From contig DCKO01000080.1 of the NCBI GenBank assembly GCA_002320665.1, positions 1 to 5,161 on the forward strand: a stretch of 5,161 nt of DNA. Reading direction: 5' to 3'. The notes under the pieces are model-generated. The model made no database searches and was not told where the DNA came from. It worked only from the letters and a program-made list of their open reading frames with translations. Positions 1-5,161 of this stretch are shown here, one piece after another. The position numbers were made by a program, and so were the translations under genes. The stretch's first letter is position 1; every line of letters begins with the position of its first letter. Origin of the DNA: Micavibrio sp. UBA1672. GTDB lineage: Bacteria > Pseudomonadota > Alphaproteobacteria > Micavibrionales > Micavibrionaceae.

Positions 1-331
1 TATGTGATGTTTCGTCGGAAAATGCAATAATATCAGCGCGTGGCACCATGACATCTTCTGCTTTGAGGTCACGCAAAGCCAAAATATTGGATATTAAAAG
101 CTTTTCATGAGATGAAACCGAGTCGTGATCGCTGTGGCCGTTTTCTTCTTCGATATATTCTTCGATTGTATCGCGAAGGGATGAGTCGGATTTGAACTTA
201 AGGACATGTTTCACAAAGGAAACAAGTCCAGCTTCGCCATTATTGTCATTTTGCCTATCAGGTTCCTCGCCGCTACGCGAAGGAGGTTCCTCGTCGGAAA
301 TTAGGTTATTTTCTTTATTCATTTCAAACAT
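1..331 (-). CDS. corC: CorC/TlyC (HlyC-type) CBS-domain protein, N-terminal part only
   Basis: The reading frame from ATG at 331 runs to the left window edge, giving about 110 residues and lacking the C-terminal part. Residues 51-62 (SLRDTIEEYIEE) and 77-103, which contain LLISNILALRDL followed by AEDVMVPRADI, match the segment that precedes the paired CBS domains in the CorC/TlyC/YbeX family. The CBS domains and the C-terminal CorC_HlyC domain would lie beyond the window. There is no room for an N-terminal DUF21 membrane domain, so this is the short soluble form. Family members are linked to magnesium/cobalt efflux or to ribosome-related phenotypes; the exact role here is inferred from family and position. 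Residues 10-33 form an acidic, probably disordered leader containing a repeat. An in-frame TAA lies five codons upstream of ATG 331, so the start is at 331 or at the second ATG (322); neither has a strong ribosome binding site. The gene begins 28 nt after ybeY and is probably in its operon. Confidence 0.9.
   Translation of the reverse strand, partial: MFEMNKENNLISDEEPPSRSGEEPDRQNDNNGEAGLVSFVKHVLKFKSDSSLRDTIEEYIEEENGHSDHDSVSSHEKLLISNILALRDLKAEDVMVPRADIIAFSDETSH
260..296. repeat. Direct repeat of 24-nt period in the corC leader
   Basis: AGGTTCCTCG occurs exactly at 260-269 and again at 284-293. Extending each copy to 13 nt gives 12 of 13 matches (260-272 and 284-296). The start-to-start distance is 24 nt, a multiple of three, so the encoded protein reads two successive EEP-starting octets (EEPPSRSG then EEPDRQND). 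The patch is more G+C-rich than its surroundings. It may be a small in-frame tandem duplication in a disordered linker, or a fragment of a dispersed element; one window cannot distinguish these. Confidence 0.5.
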
Positions 332-359
332 CTGTCTAAAGTCCCATTATGCCATAGTC

Positions 360-872
360 TCATAGTATTTCATACGGATTTTTTACACCAATTTTGTTTA
401 AAATCTTAATCTCGAGACTTTCCATCTTGGTCGCATCTTCTTCGCTTTCGTGGTCAAAGTGCAAAAGATGCAAGACTCCGTGAACCAGCAAATGTCTCAT
501 ATGGTCGATAAAGGTTTTGTTTTGCTCGTTGCTTTCCTTGTTCAGGGTCTCATAGGATAATATGATGTCGCCCAGTGAGTCGATGAATTCCAGATATTCA
601 AATTCATCAATTTCGGTTTGCGGAAAGGACAAAACATTTGTGGGTTTGTTTTTATTTCGGTAAGTAGCATTAAGCTCTTGAACAAAATCATCATTGGCTA
701 GAACAATGCTGATTTCTTGTACGGCTTCACGGGACTTTCCGACTTCCTCTAAGGCAATATTCAGCGCATGTTCAACACTTGAGGCTATTTCATTCATATC
801 GACATCATCCCATAAATGGGATTGAACTGAAATGCATATCTCTGTTGTTGGTTTAGTCTTTGGCTTTGTCAT
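360..872 (-). CDS. ybeY: Endoribonuclease YbeY (16S rRNA maturation factor)
   Basis: This is a complete 170-residue member of the YbeY/UPF0054 family, a single-domain zinc metalloprotein in the cytoplasm that takes part in 3'-end maturation of 16S rRNA and in 70S ribosome quality control. The zinc motif is HGVLHLLHFDH at residues 131-141, with H131, H135 and H141 as the expected ligands. Other conserved elements are YR at 71-72 (the conserved arginine), PTNVLSFP at 77-84 and LGDI at 100-103. The usual motif is HGxLHLxGYDH; here the Gly before the aromatic is replaced by His (H138) and Tyr by Phe (F139). The ATG lies inside the end of phoH, giving a 20-nt overlap, and no good Shine-Dalgarno sequence precedes it, so translation is probably coupled to phoH. 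Length is normal for the family. The stop is TGA. Confidence 0.97.
   Translation of the reverse strand: MTKPKTKPTTEICISVQSHLWDDVDMNEIASSVEHALNIALEEVGKSREAVQEISIVLANDDFVQELNATYRNKNKPTNVLSFPQTEIDEFEYLEFIDSLGDIILSYETLNKESNEQNKTFIDHMRHLLVHGVLHLLHFDHESEEDATKMESLEIKILNKIGVKNPYEIL
807..822. repeat. Perfect short palindrome inside the 5' part of ybeY
   Basis: ATCCCAT at 807-813 and ATGGGAT at 816-822 are exact reverse complements separated by two bases. It lies over ybeY codons 17-22 (residues SHLWDD). In RNA it could form a 6-bp stem with a 4-nt loop. Its position inside a coding sequence makes coincidence the simplest explanation. Confidence 0.4.
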
Positions 873-1824
873 AGGCGCTTACGATTTTTTGAACAAGAGA
901 ATGTCTGATAACGTCCTGTGCGGTAAACTCGGTGAAATGTATATCAGGTATGCCATGCAGGATTTCAACGGCTTCATTCAGGCCGGATTTCACCCCTTTG
1001 GGCAAATCGGTTTGGCTGATATCGCCAGTGATGACTATGCGGGAGTTTTCACCCATACGGGTCAGGAACATCTTCATCTGGGCGCAGGTTGAGTTCTGTG
1101 CTTCATCGAGCAGGACGAAGCTATTGGCGAGGGTTCGGCCGCGCATAAAGGCGAGGGGGGCAATTTCGATATCGCCAGCTTCCATACGTTTCATCATAAA
1201 ATCCCACGGCATCATATCGTGCAGGGCGTCATAGATAGGGCGGATATAGGGGTCAATTTTCTCGCGCATGTCACCGGGTAGAAAGCCAAGGTTTTCGCCT
1301 GCTTCGACGGCGGGGCGACAGAAAATCAGGCGATCAACCTCACCTTTGAGGAACATATCAACGCCAGCCGCCACAGCAAGATAGGTTTTACCCGTACCCG
1401 CGGGGCCAAGCCCGAAGACCATATCGTGCTTGGCAATATTCTTGAGGTAATCGGCCTGTGCGGGAGAGCGTGGTGCAATCGTCTTTACACGCGTTTTTAT
1501 CGCCAGCTTATTATTATTTTCCTGATCGGGCATTTTTTTGCGCTTTCGTAATTCGGGTGATTTTATAAATCGTAATTCCGTATCAATATGAGACGGGGAG
1601 ATATTCTCCAGCGCTTTATCTTCGAGCTTTTTATATAAAGATTCCAGAATAAATTTTGTGTTTTTAACACCGTCTTTTGTGCCGGAAATGCTCAGGGCGT
1701 TGCCGCGATCACTGATGGATACACCAAGCTTATCCTCTAGATAGGAAAGATTGCCGTGTAATTCACCGAATAGGAGCTGAGCTTGGGAATTATTCTCGAA
1801 CTCCAATGCGATTGTCTGCGTCAA
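853..1824 (-). CDS. phoH: PhoH-family P-loop ATPase (YbeZ type)
   Basis: The product is a 323-residue PhoH/YbeZ ATPase of usual length. Residues about 5-70 form the small N-terminal KH-like region (LFGELHGNLSYLEDKLGV then RGNALSISG). The ATPase domain carries a Walker A GLGPAGTGKT at 138-147, the family motif RPAVEAGENLGFLPGD at 170-185, a Walker B FVLLDEAQN at 236-244, a sensor-like ITGDISQTDLP at 265-275 and the C-terminal DVIRHSLVQKIV at 304-315. YbeZ proteins are RNA-associated ATPases that work with YbeY in rRNA processing, and the overlapping ybeY supports this. The start is TTG at 1824: a TAA stands two codons upstream in frame, the next in-frame ATG is codon 98, and the N-terminus as called matches family length. 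GGGG (complement of 1833-1836) lies 8 nt before the TTG and is the likely ribosome binding site. The middle of the gene is far richer in G+C than its first third. Confidence 0.97.
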   Translation of the reverse strand: MTQTIALEFENNSQAQLLFGELHGNLSYLEDKLGVSISDRGNALSISGTKDGVKNTKFILESLYKKLEDKALENISPSHIDTELRFIKSPELRKRKKMPDQENNNKLAIKTRVKTIAPRSPAQADYLKNIAKHDMVFGLGPAGTGKTYLAVAAGVDMFLKGEVDRLIFCRPAVEAGENLGFLPGDMREKIDPYIRPIYDALHDMMPWDFMMKRMEAGDIEIAPLAFMRGRTLANSFVLLDEAQNSTCAQMKMFLTRMGENSRIVITGDISQTDLPKGVKSGLNEAVEILHGIPDIHFTEFTAQDVIRHSLVQKIVSAYDKAKD

Positions 1825-1832
1825 ATGTTATG

Positions 1833-1836
1833 CCCC
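1833..1836 (-). promoter_or_regulatory. Likely ribosome binding site supporting the TTG start of phoH
   Basis: On the minus strand GGGG stands 8 nt before the TTG codon at 1822-1824. There is no in-frame ATG or GTG between the upstream TAA (1828-1830) and this TTG, so this site together with the stop fixes the start. The match to a full GGAGG is only partial. Confidence 0.5.
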
Positions 1837-1842
1837 ATAGCT

Positions 1843-1866
1843 GTTATAACTATTCTATAGTATAAC
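1843..1866. repeat. Imperfect inverted repeat upstream of phoH
   Basis: GTTATAACTAT (1843-1853) pairs with ATAGTATAAC (1857-1866), giving 10 base pairs with one bulged A and a 3-nt centre. It ends 18 nt before the phoH start codon, just upstream of the likely ribosome binding site. It could be an operator, a leader hairpin or a chance product of AT-rich DNA; the absence of G+C pairs makes a stable RNA hairpin doubtful. Confidence 0.45.
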
Positions 1867-1945
1867 TCGAAAATACGAAGAAAAGTATAATTTTGTAGAT
1901 TATCTTTTTGTTTTAATGGATTGGAGTGAGGGTATATAGTTTAAT

Positions 1946-3346
1946 CTAATAAAGTAGTTCTACAGGATTGCCTTCATAAGTTTCAGGAGGGTCATCATCA
2001 TAGTTATAATTAAATGAATACTCCTCATCTTTTAAAGCGTTATCTAATAGTTCTTTTTTATCTTCCAATATTGCCTTTTTCAGCAGAGATAATTCTTTCT
2101 GTGTATAATCATCAACAGATAGTGACGGCAAACGAGTATTATCAAGTATCCTATGCAATTGGAAAATCATATAGCCATTAGATAATAGGGAATTATCTAC
2201 ATCTTGTGCTTCTTCTATTTGTTGTTTCCATGCCGCAGAATTGGCACGTTCTTCCTCACTATAATTATCTGGGCGATGATAAGAGCTTAGTATTTGCAGG
2301 AAATATTCTTTTTGACCTGGCACAAGACTTTCTGCAGCGGCATTGATTAATCTGCTCATGTAACCTGAAGGGGAAGCTTTTTCATCAAGCTCGTTTCTAA
2401 AAATGCCTTTTTCCTGATAGGCAAAGGCATGTTTAAATGTATTTAAGCCAGCGCTTTGTGCTTCTTGTTTTTCTTGTTTGCTTAATTTCGGCATAAAGAA
2501 AAATATAGGGCCATCGTCATTATAGCTATCGAATAAATTGTCTCTATCATCTTTTGCAGAAATACACCATTTGGTTCCAAACCCCTGTTTTTTAGCAGCA
2601 TTTTTATCGTGTATCATATACACTTTTCCTTCTTCCCCACTATATACCAAGCTTGATTTGCCGCTTTTCAATTCTTTTTTGAAAGCAGCATTTTGATCAC
2701 GTCTTATTTGATCACTTAAAAGATTTTTTACTGAAAAGATTAGGTTTTGAGCTAAATAGCTATCAATATGTGACGCTGGTGTGAAACTTTGTTTTTTAAA
2801 TTTGCCGCAGAGTTCTGTTTGGGGTGCATAATCAGGTATTATTTCATTTTGTGTGTTGCTTTTTTCTCTTTCTGCAATTGCCTGCAGGGCGTCTCTTACT
2901 TTGTATAAATCTTCAAAATCAATCTGGTTTGTTTTGGTGTGAAGACTTATTACCTTATCAGGCAATACATAGCCTTCGTCAGTTGCCATAAAGTCACTTG
3001 GGATGGTTTGCTCCAGAAAGTATTTAAGTAGAGGTCTGACGTATTTTTCATAGTCTCCTTCAGTGTAATTTCTAAAATTTTCTAGATATAAATCAGAATT
3101 GCCCTGCCTCCATTCTTCACGTAGTTCTTTTTCTGGTTCGGAGTATTGAAAATCATGAAGCATGCCCAGAAACATTTGATCCTGTTGGGCTTCTATAATC
3201 AGGGCTTTTATATGATCCGGTGCATGGGGGTGAGTTGCATTTTTGGGGCTGTTTACAATTTTTTCTACAACGTTCAGGGCTTCGGCAGTGGCCCGATCAC
3301 CATAATCAATAAAATATTGGTCGACGGTTTTGTCTGGAATTCCCAT
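1946..3346 (-). CDS. Uncharacterised 466-aa protein with a GTKWCIS core
   Basis: I do not recognise a named family with certainty. The protein is hydrophilic, with no signal peptide or membrane segment visible, so it is probably cytoplasmic or delivered by other means. Residues 1-160 look mainly helical and acidic. Residues 243-287 form the most distinctive block: YMIHDKN, then GFGTKWCIS (255-263), then LFDSYNDDGP and IFFFMPK. KHAFAYQ at 305-311 and an acidic ELDEK at 319-323 follow. From memory, a similar TKWCI, aromatic-Tyr, Gly, F/Y-rich strand, K-x-A order occurs in uncharacterised proteins of large phages and mobile elements; this was not checked by search. The C-terminus is acidic and Tyr-rich (442-458). 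ATG 3346 has GGTGA 9 nt upstream and its own promoter. Base composition is clearly AT-rich (19 G+C in bases 2521-2580) against phoH (38 in 1261-1320), suggesting acquisition by transfer. Confidence 0.85.
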   Translation of the reverse strand: MGIPDKTVDQYFIDYGDRATAEALNVVEKIVNSPKNATHPHAPDHIKALIIEAQQDQMFLGMLHDFQYSEPEKELREEWRQGNSDLYLENFRNYTEGDYEKYVRPLLKYFLEQTIPSDFMATDEGYVLPDKVISLHTKTNQIDFEDLYKVRDALQAIAEREKSNTQNEIIPDYAPQTELCGKFKKQSFTPASHIDSYLAQNLIFSVKNLLSDQIRRDQNAAFKKELKSGKSSLVYSGEEGKVYMIHDKNAAKKQGFGTKWCISAKDDRDNLFDSYNDDGPIFFFMPKLSKQEKQEAQSAGLNTFKHAFAYQEKGIFRNELDEKASPSGYMSRLINAAAESLVPGQKEYFLQILSSYHRPDNYSEEERANSAAWKQQIEEAQDVDNSLLSNGYMIFQLHRILDNTRLPSLSVDDYTQKELSLLKKAILEDKKELLDNALKDEEYSFNYNYDDDPPETYEGNPVELLY

Positions 3347-3355
3347 ATCGCAGTA

Positions 3356-3360
3356 TCACC
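3356..3360 (-). promoter_or_regulatory. Ribosome binding site of the 466-aa gene
   Basis: The minus strand reads GGTGA, then 9 nt, then the ATG at 3346. This is the best Shine-Dalgarno-like sequence before an accessory gene in the window and supports the called start. Confidence 0.6.
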
Positions 3361-3382
3361 ATAATTATTGTCCATTGCCAGC

Positions 3383-3411
3383 ATTATACATAAGAATAAA
3401 TATTTTGTGAA
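3383..3411 (-). promoter_or_regulatory. Strong sigma70-type promoter for the 466-aa gene
   Basis: On the minus strand TTCACA (complement of 3406-3411, five of six bases of TTGACA) is followed after exactly 17 nt by a perfect TATAAT (complement of 3383-3388). Transcription would start near 3376, leaving a leader of about 30 nt with the GGTGA site before the ATG at 3346. It lies in the 116-nt gap between the two accessory genes, so the 466-aa gene can be expressed independently of miaB. With no terminator seen after that gene, read-through into phoH-ybeY-corC is possible. Confidence 0.7.
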
Positions 3412-3462
3412 TAATTACTATTCCAATACTTCAGAGTTTTTAGAAATATTTGTTTTATGAGG

Positions 3463-4035
3463 TTAGTCTTGTTTTTCAATAGATTCCACCGTATATGCCA
3501 AAATATCAGAATTTTTACCCTCGGCATGAAAATGGAGTATCAGAAATTCATTACCTTCAATAGGTAGGAATAATGACTTGCCTGATTGGTGGCATACTTC
3601 CTTATCTTCACTACATTCATAGCTTCTATGGTAATCATACATATAAAATTCATCAGGAATATTCCAATCGAAGAGTAAATGAATATCATCTGTCATTTTC
3701 CACGAGACATATTTGTAATTACCAATTTTTTTATCAAAAATTTTATTTATAAATTTTTCTATAAACCCAATTCCCATACCTTTTTTGCTTTTGATAGTTA
3801 CTTGGTTATCAAAAAATTCATTATCAATATTATCGTCTATATCAAGAGAGTATTCTTTATTAACCGCTTCTTTTTCTTTGGCGATTATTTTAAGATAAGA
3901 AGTTGTTAGAGAATTTTTATCCAATTCATATAACTGCGCAGCAAATCCATAATCATATTGGTTTGATCCCATGGTTTTGGATAAGAAAAATAAACCGCTA
4001 GAGATTTCTGCAACTAGTTCTTTTTTATCATTCAT
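3463..4035 (-). CDS. Uncharacterised 190-aa protein downstream of miaB
   Basis: I do not recognise this protein. It is 190 residues, rich in Asp, Glu, Lys, Ile, Phe and Tyr, with no clear signal peptide or transmembrane helix, so probably soluble. Visible landmarks are a basic-hydrophobic stretch at 83-106 (KSKKGMGIG, then FIEKFINKIFDKKIG), an aromatic run at 123-139 (DWNIPDEFYMYDYHRSY), its only two cysteines C141 and C148 followed by H149, and a hydrophobic strand FLILHFHAEG at 164-173. The ATG at 4035 lies 16 nt after the miaB stop with only a weak ribosome binding site, so it is probably co-transcribed with miaB. It is the most AT-rich gene here (12 G+C in bases 3721-3780, against 31 in 4621-4680 of miaB), which points to recent transfer or relaxed selection. 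Uninterrupted length and spacing support a real gene; its function is unknown. Confidence 0.75.
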   Translation of the reverse strand: MNDKKELVAEISSGLFFLSKTMGSNQYDYGFAAQLYELDKNSLTTSYLKIIAKEKEAVNKEYSLDIDDNIDNEFFDNQVTIKSKKGMGIGFIEKFINKIFDKKIGNYKYVSWKMTDDIHLLFDWNIPDEFYMYDYHRSYECSEDKEVCHQSGKSLFLPIEGNEFLILHFHAEGKNSDILAYTVESIEKQD

Positions 4036-4051
4036 ATTTTATAGGCTTACT

Positions 4052-5161
4052 CTAAGCCCTGTTTAGAACCTGACCGTCTTCAAGGACAAGTTTTCCGGTC
4101 AGGGAGTTTTCAAAGCCTTCGGAGATGCGCACCTTTTGGATTGTACCGATCAGGCGCTCTTGCCCTTGTACGTGAACGGATTGGAAATAGGGGGAGCGGC
4201 CGGAAATCTGGCCTTCTTTTTTACCTTTTTTCTCGAAGAGGATATCCATTTCAATCCCCTCGCATTTTTTGTTAAAGGCGAGTTGCTGCTCATTGATCAG
4301 GGCTTGGAAACGGCTCAGGCGTTCCGAAGCGATATGATCCATGACGAGGTTTTGCATATTGGCAGCAGGCGTACCGGGGCGGGCGCTATATTTAAAGGAG
4401 TAGCAAGATGCATAGCCGATATCACGGGCGAGCTGCATTGTGTCCTCGAAGTCTTCTTCCGTTTCACCGGGGAAGCCGATGATATAATCAGATGAGAACG
4501 CCAGATCTGGGCGGGCTTTGCGCAAACGGGCAACCACATCGCGGTAGAGATCAGCTTTGTGCTTGCGGTTCATGGCTTTCAGGATTTTATCCGAACCGCT
4601 TTGTACGGGGAGGTGCAGGAAGGGCATAAGCTTCATCACCTCGCCATGTACGGCGATAAGATCATCATCCATATCGCGCGGGTGTGAGGTAGTATAACGG
4701 ATGCGCTCTAATCCATTAATTTCAGAGACCGCAACAATCAGATCGGCTAGGCTCCATGTTTTACCATCTGGCCCTGTGCCGTGGAAGGCATTTACATTCT
4801 GCCCCAGTAAAGTGATTTCTAGTACACCTTGATCAACGAGGCGTTTGGCTTCGTCGATGATTTCTGTGGCTGTGCGGGAATATTCGCCGCCGCGTGTATA
4901 TGGCACAACGCAGAAGGTGCAGAATTTATCGCAACCCTCTTGGATGGATAGATAAGCCGCCGCGCCCTCGATTGTGTGCTGGTCGGGCAGATGATCGAAT
5001 TTTGAGATGCTAGGGAATTCGGTATTGATCACGCGGTCTTCGCCAGTGGCTTTGAGAACCATTTCAGGAAGTTCGTGATAGGTTTGTGGACCGAAGACCA
5101 TGTCCACATAAGGCGCGCGCTCCATAATGAAGTCACCTTCAGCTTGCGCAACGCATCCTGC
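4052..5161 (-). CDS. miaB: tRNA-2-methylthio-N6-dimethylallyladenosine synthase MiaB, 5'-truncated by window
   Basis: MiaB converts i6A37 to ms2i6A37 in tRNAs that read UNN codons, using two [4Fe-4S] clusters and S-adenosylmethionine. The frame stays open through the right edge, giving 369 visible residues; roughly 80-100 N-terminal residues of the methylthiotransferase domain are missing. Visible residues 2-8 (GCVAQAEG motif, with C3 as a cluster cysteine) show that the ATG at 5125 is internal. APYVDMVFGPQTYHELPEMV at 16-35 is typical of the family. The radical-SAM triad is GCDKFCTFC at 76-84 (C77, C81, C84), followed by VVPYTRGGEYSR; LLGQNVNAF, HLPVQSGSD and IIGFPGETEEDF further identify the core. 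The C-terminal TRAM domain spans about 303-364 (GQISGRSP through GKLVLEDG). The stop is TAG, 16 nt before the next gene. G+C is near 50%, unlike the downstream insert. Confidence 0.98.
   Translation of the reverse strand, partial: AGCVAQAEGDFIMERAPYVDMVFGPQTYHELPEMVLKATGEDRVINTEFPSISKFDHLPDQHTIEGAAAYLSIQEGCDKFCTFCVVPYTRGGEYSRTATEIIDEAKRLVDQGVLEITLLGQNVNAFHGTGPDGKTWSLADLIVAVSEINGLERIRYTTSHPRDMDDDLIAVHGEVMKLMPFLHLPVQSGSDKILKAMNRKHKADLYRDVVARLRKARPDLAFSSDYIIGFPGETEEDFEDTMQLARDIGYASCYSFKYSARPGTPAANMQNLVMDHIASERLSRFQALINEQQLAFNKKCEGIEMDILFEKKGKKEGQISGRSPYFQSVHVQGQERLIGTIQKVRISEGFENSLTGKLVLEDGQVLNRA

Larger units (their letters stand above)
1825..1945. other. AT-rich intergenic leader of phoH
   Basis: These 121 bases separate the 466-aa gene from phoH. 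I see no gene and no GC-rich hairpin followed by a T-tract, so no intrinsic terminator for the upstream gene. Several TTATAC/TTATAA words could act as -10 elements (for example TATACT, complement of 1859-1864), but none has a good -35 box at 16-18 nt. The phoH promoter therefore remains unassigned. An imperfect palindrome sits near the phoH end. Confidence 0.6.

Noticed and set aside
832..1234. Plus-strand open frames at 832-1092 and 932-1234
   Set aside because: They lie antisense to strongly supported phoH and ybeY, and their translations show no family features.
1825..1945. Sigma70 promoter for phoH
   Set aside because: Several TTATAC-like -10 words exist, but none has a matching -35 hexamer at 16-18 nt; AT-rich DNA yields such words by chance.
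3146..3364. Plus-strand 72-codon frame
   Set aside because: It is antisense to the N-terminal part of the 466-aa gene, with no supporting motif, and covers that gene's ribosome binding site.
3425..3450. Possible terminator hairpin after the 190-aa gene
   Set aside because: AATACTTC and GAAATATT pair imperfectly (one G-U), with a 10-nt loop, almost no G+C and no clear T-tract, so it is not a credible intrinsic terminator.
3679..3909. Plus-strand 76-codon frame rich in Phe, Ile and Lys
   Set aside because: It is antisense to the 190-aa gene; the composition is what very AT-rich DNA gives by chance.
1946..4035. Toxin-antitoxin or effector-immunity pair made by the two unknown genes
   Set aside because: They are 116 nt apart with a separate promoter for the second, neither has a recognisable toxin or DNA-binding motif, and nothing ties them functionally.
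4136..4539. Plus-strand 4136-4495 and minus-strand 4315-4539 frames
   Set aside because: Both are shadows of the miaB radical-SAM/TRAM coding sequence, which is unambiguous.
5123..5125. ATG as the miaB start
   Set aside because: The frame continues upstream to the window edge and encodes the conserved GCVAQAEG motif, so this Met is internal.

Overview
This window looks like chromosomal DNA from an alphaproteobacterium of moderate to low G+C. Every gene I can support lies on the minus strand, so the biological order runs from high to low coordinates: miaB (5' end outside the window), a 190-aa unknown, a 466-aa unknown, phoH, ybeY, then the start of a corC/tlyC-type gene cut off by the window edge. 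The miaB-phoH(ybeZ)-ybeY-corC(ybeX) order is a well-known conserved proteobacterial RNA-processing cluster. The alphaproteobacterial assignment is an inference from protein flavour, such as the GCVAQAEG motif in MiaB and MVPRADI in CorC. No species can be named from the sequence alone.

Region by region: 4052-5161 holds most of MiaB, the radical-SAM enzyme that methylthiolates i6A37 in tRNA. 1946-4035 carries two AT-rich genes that break the usual miaB-phoH adjacency. The first follows miaB by only 16 nt. The second has a near-consensus sigma70-type promoter and a plausible ribosome binding site. 853-1824 is PhoH, a P-loop ATPase that starts with TTG. It overlaps ybeY (360-872), the zinc-dependent endoribonuclease that matures 16S rRNA, by 20 nt. 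1-331 is the N-terminal third or so of a CorC/TlyC-like protein with an acidic, low-complexity leader containing a 24-nt-period repeat.

The housekeeping genes act together in RNA maturation and translation quality: tRNA modification (MiaB) and rRNA processing (PhoH with YbeY), with CorC as the usual membrane- or ion-related partner. The two inserted genes are the accessory part of the window. The larger one has a GFGTKWCIS core followed by an aromatic/Gly-Pro segment. It reminds me of uncharacterised proteins seen in large phages and mobile elements, but I could not check this by search. No terminator is visible between it and phoH, so its promoter may also feed the phoH-ybeY-corC operon. There are no RNA genes, CRISPR arrays or recognisable insertion sequences in the window.
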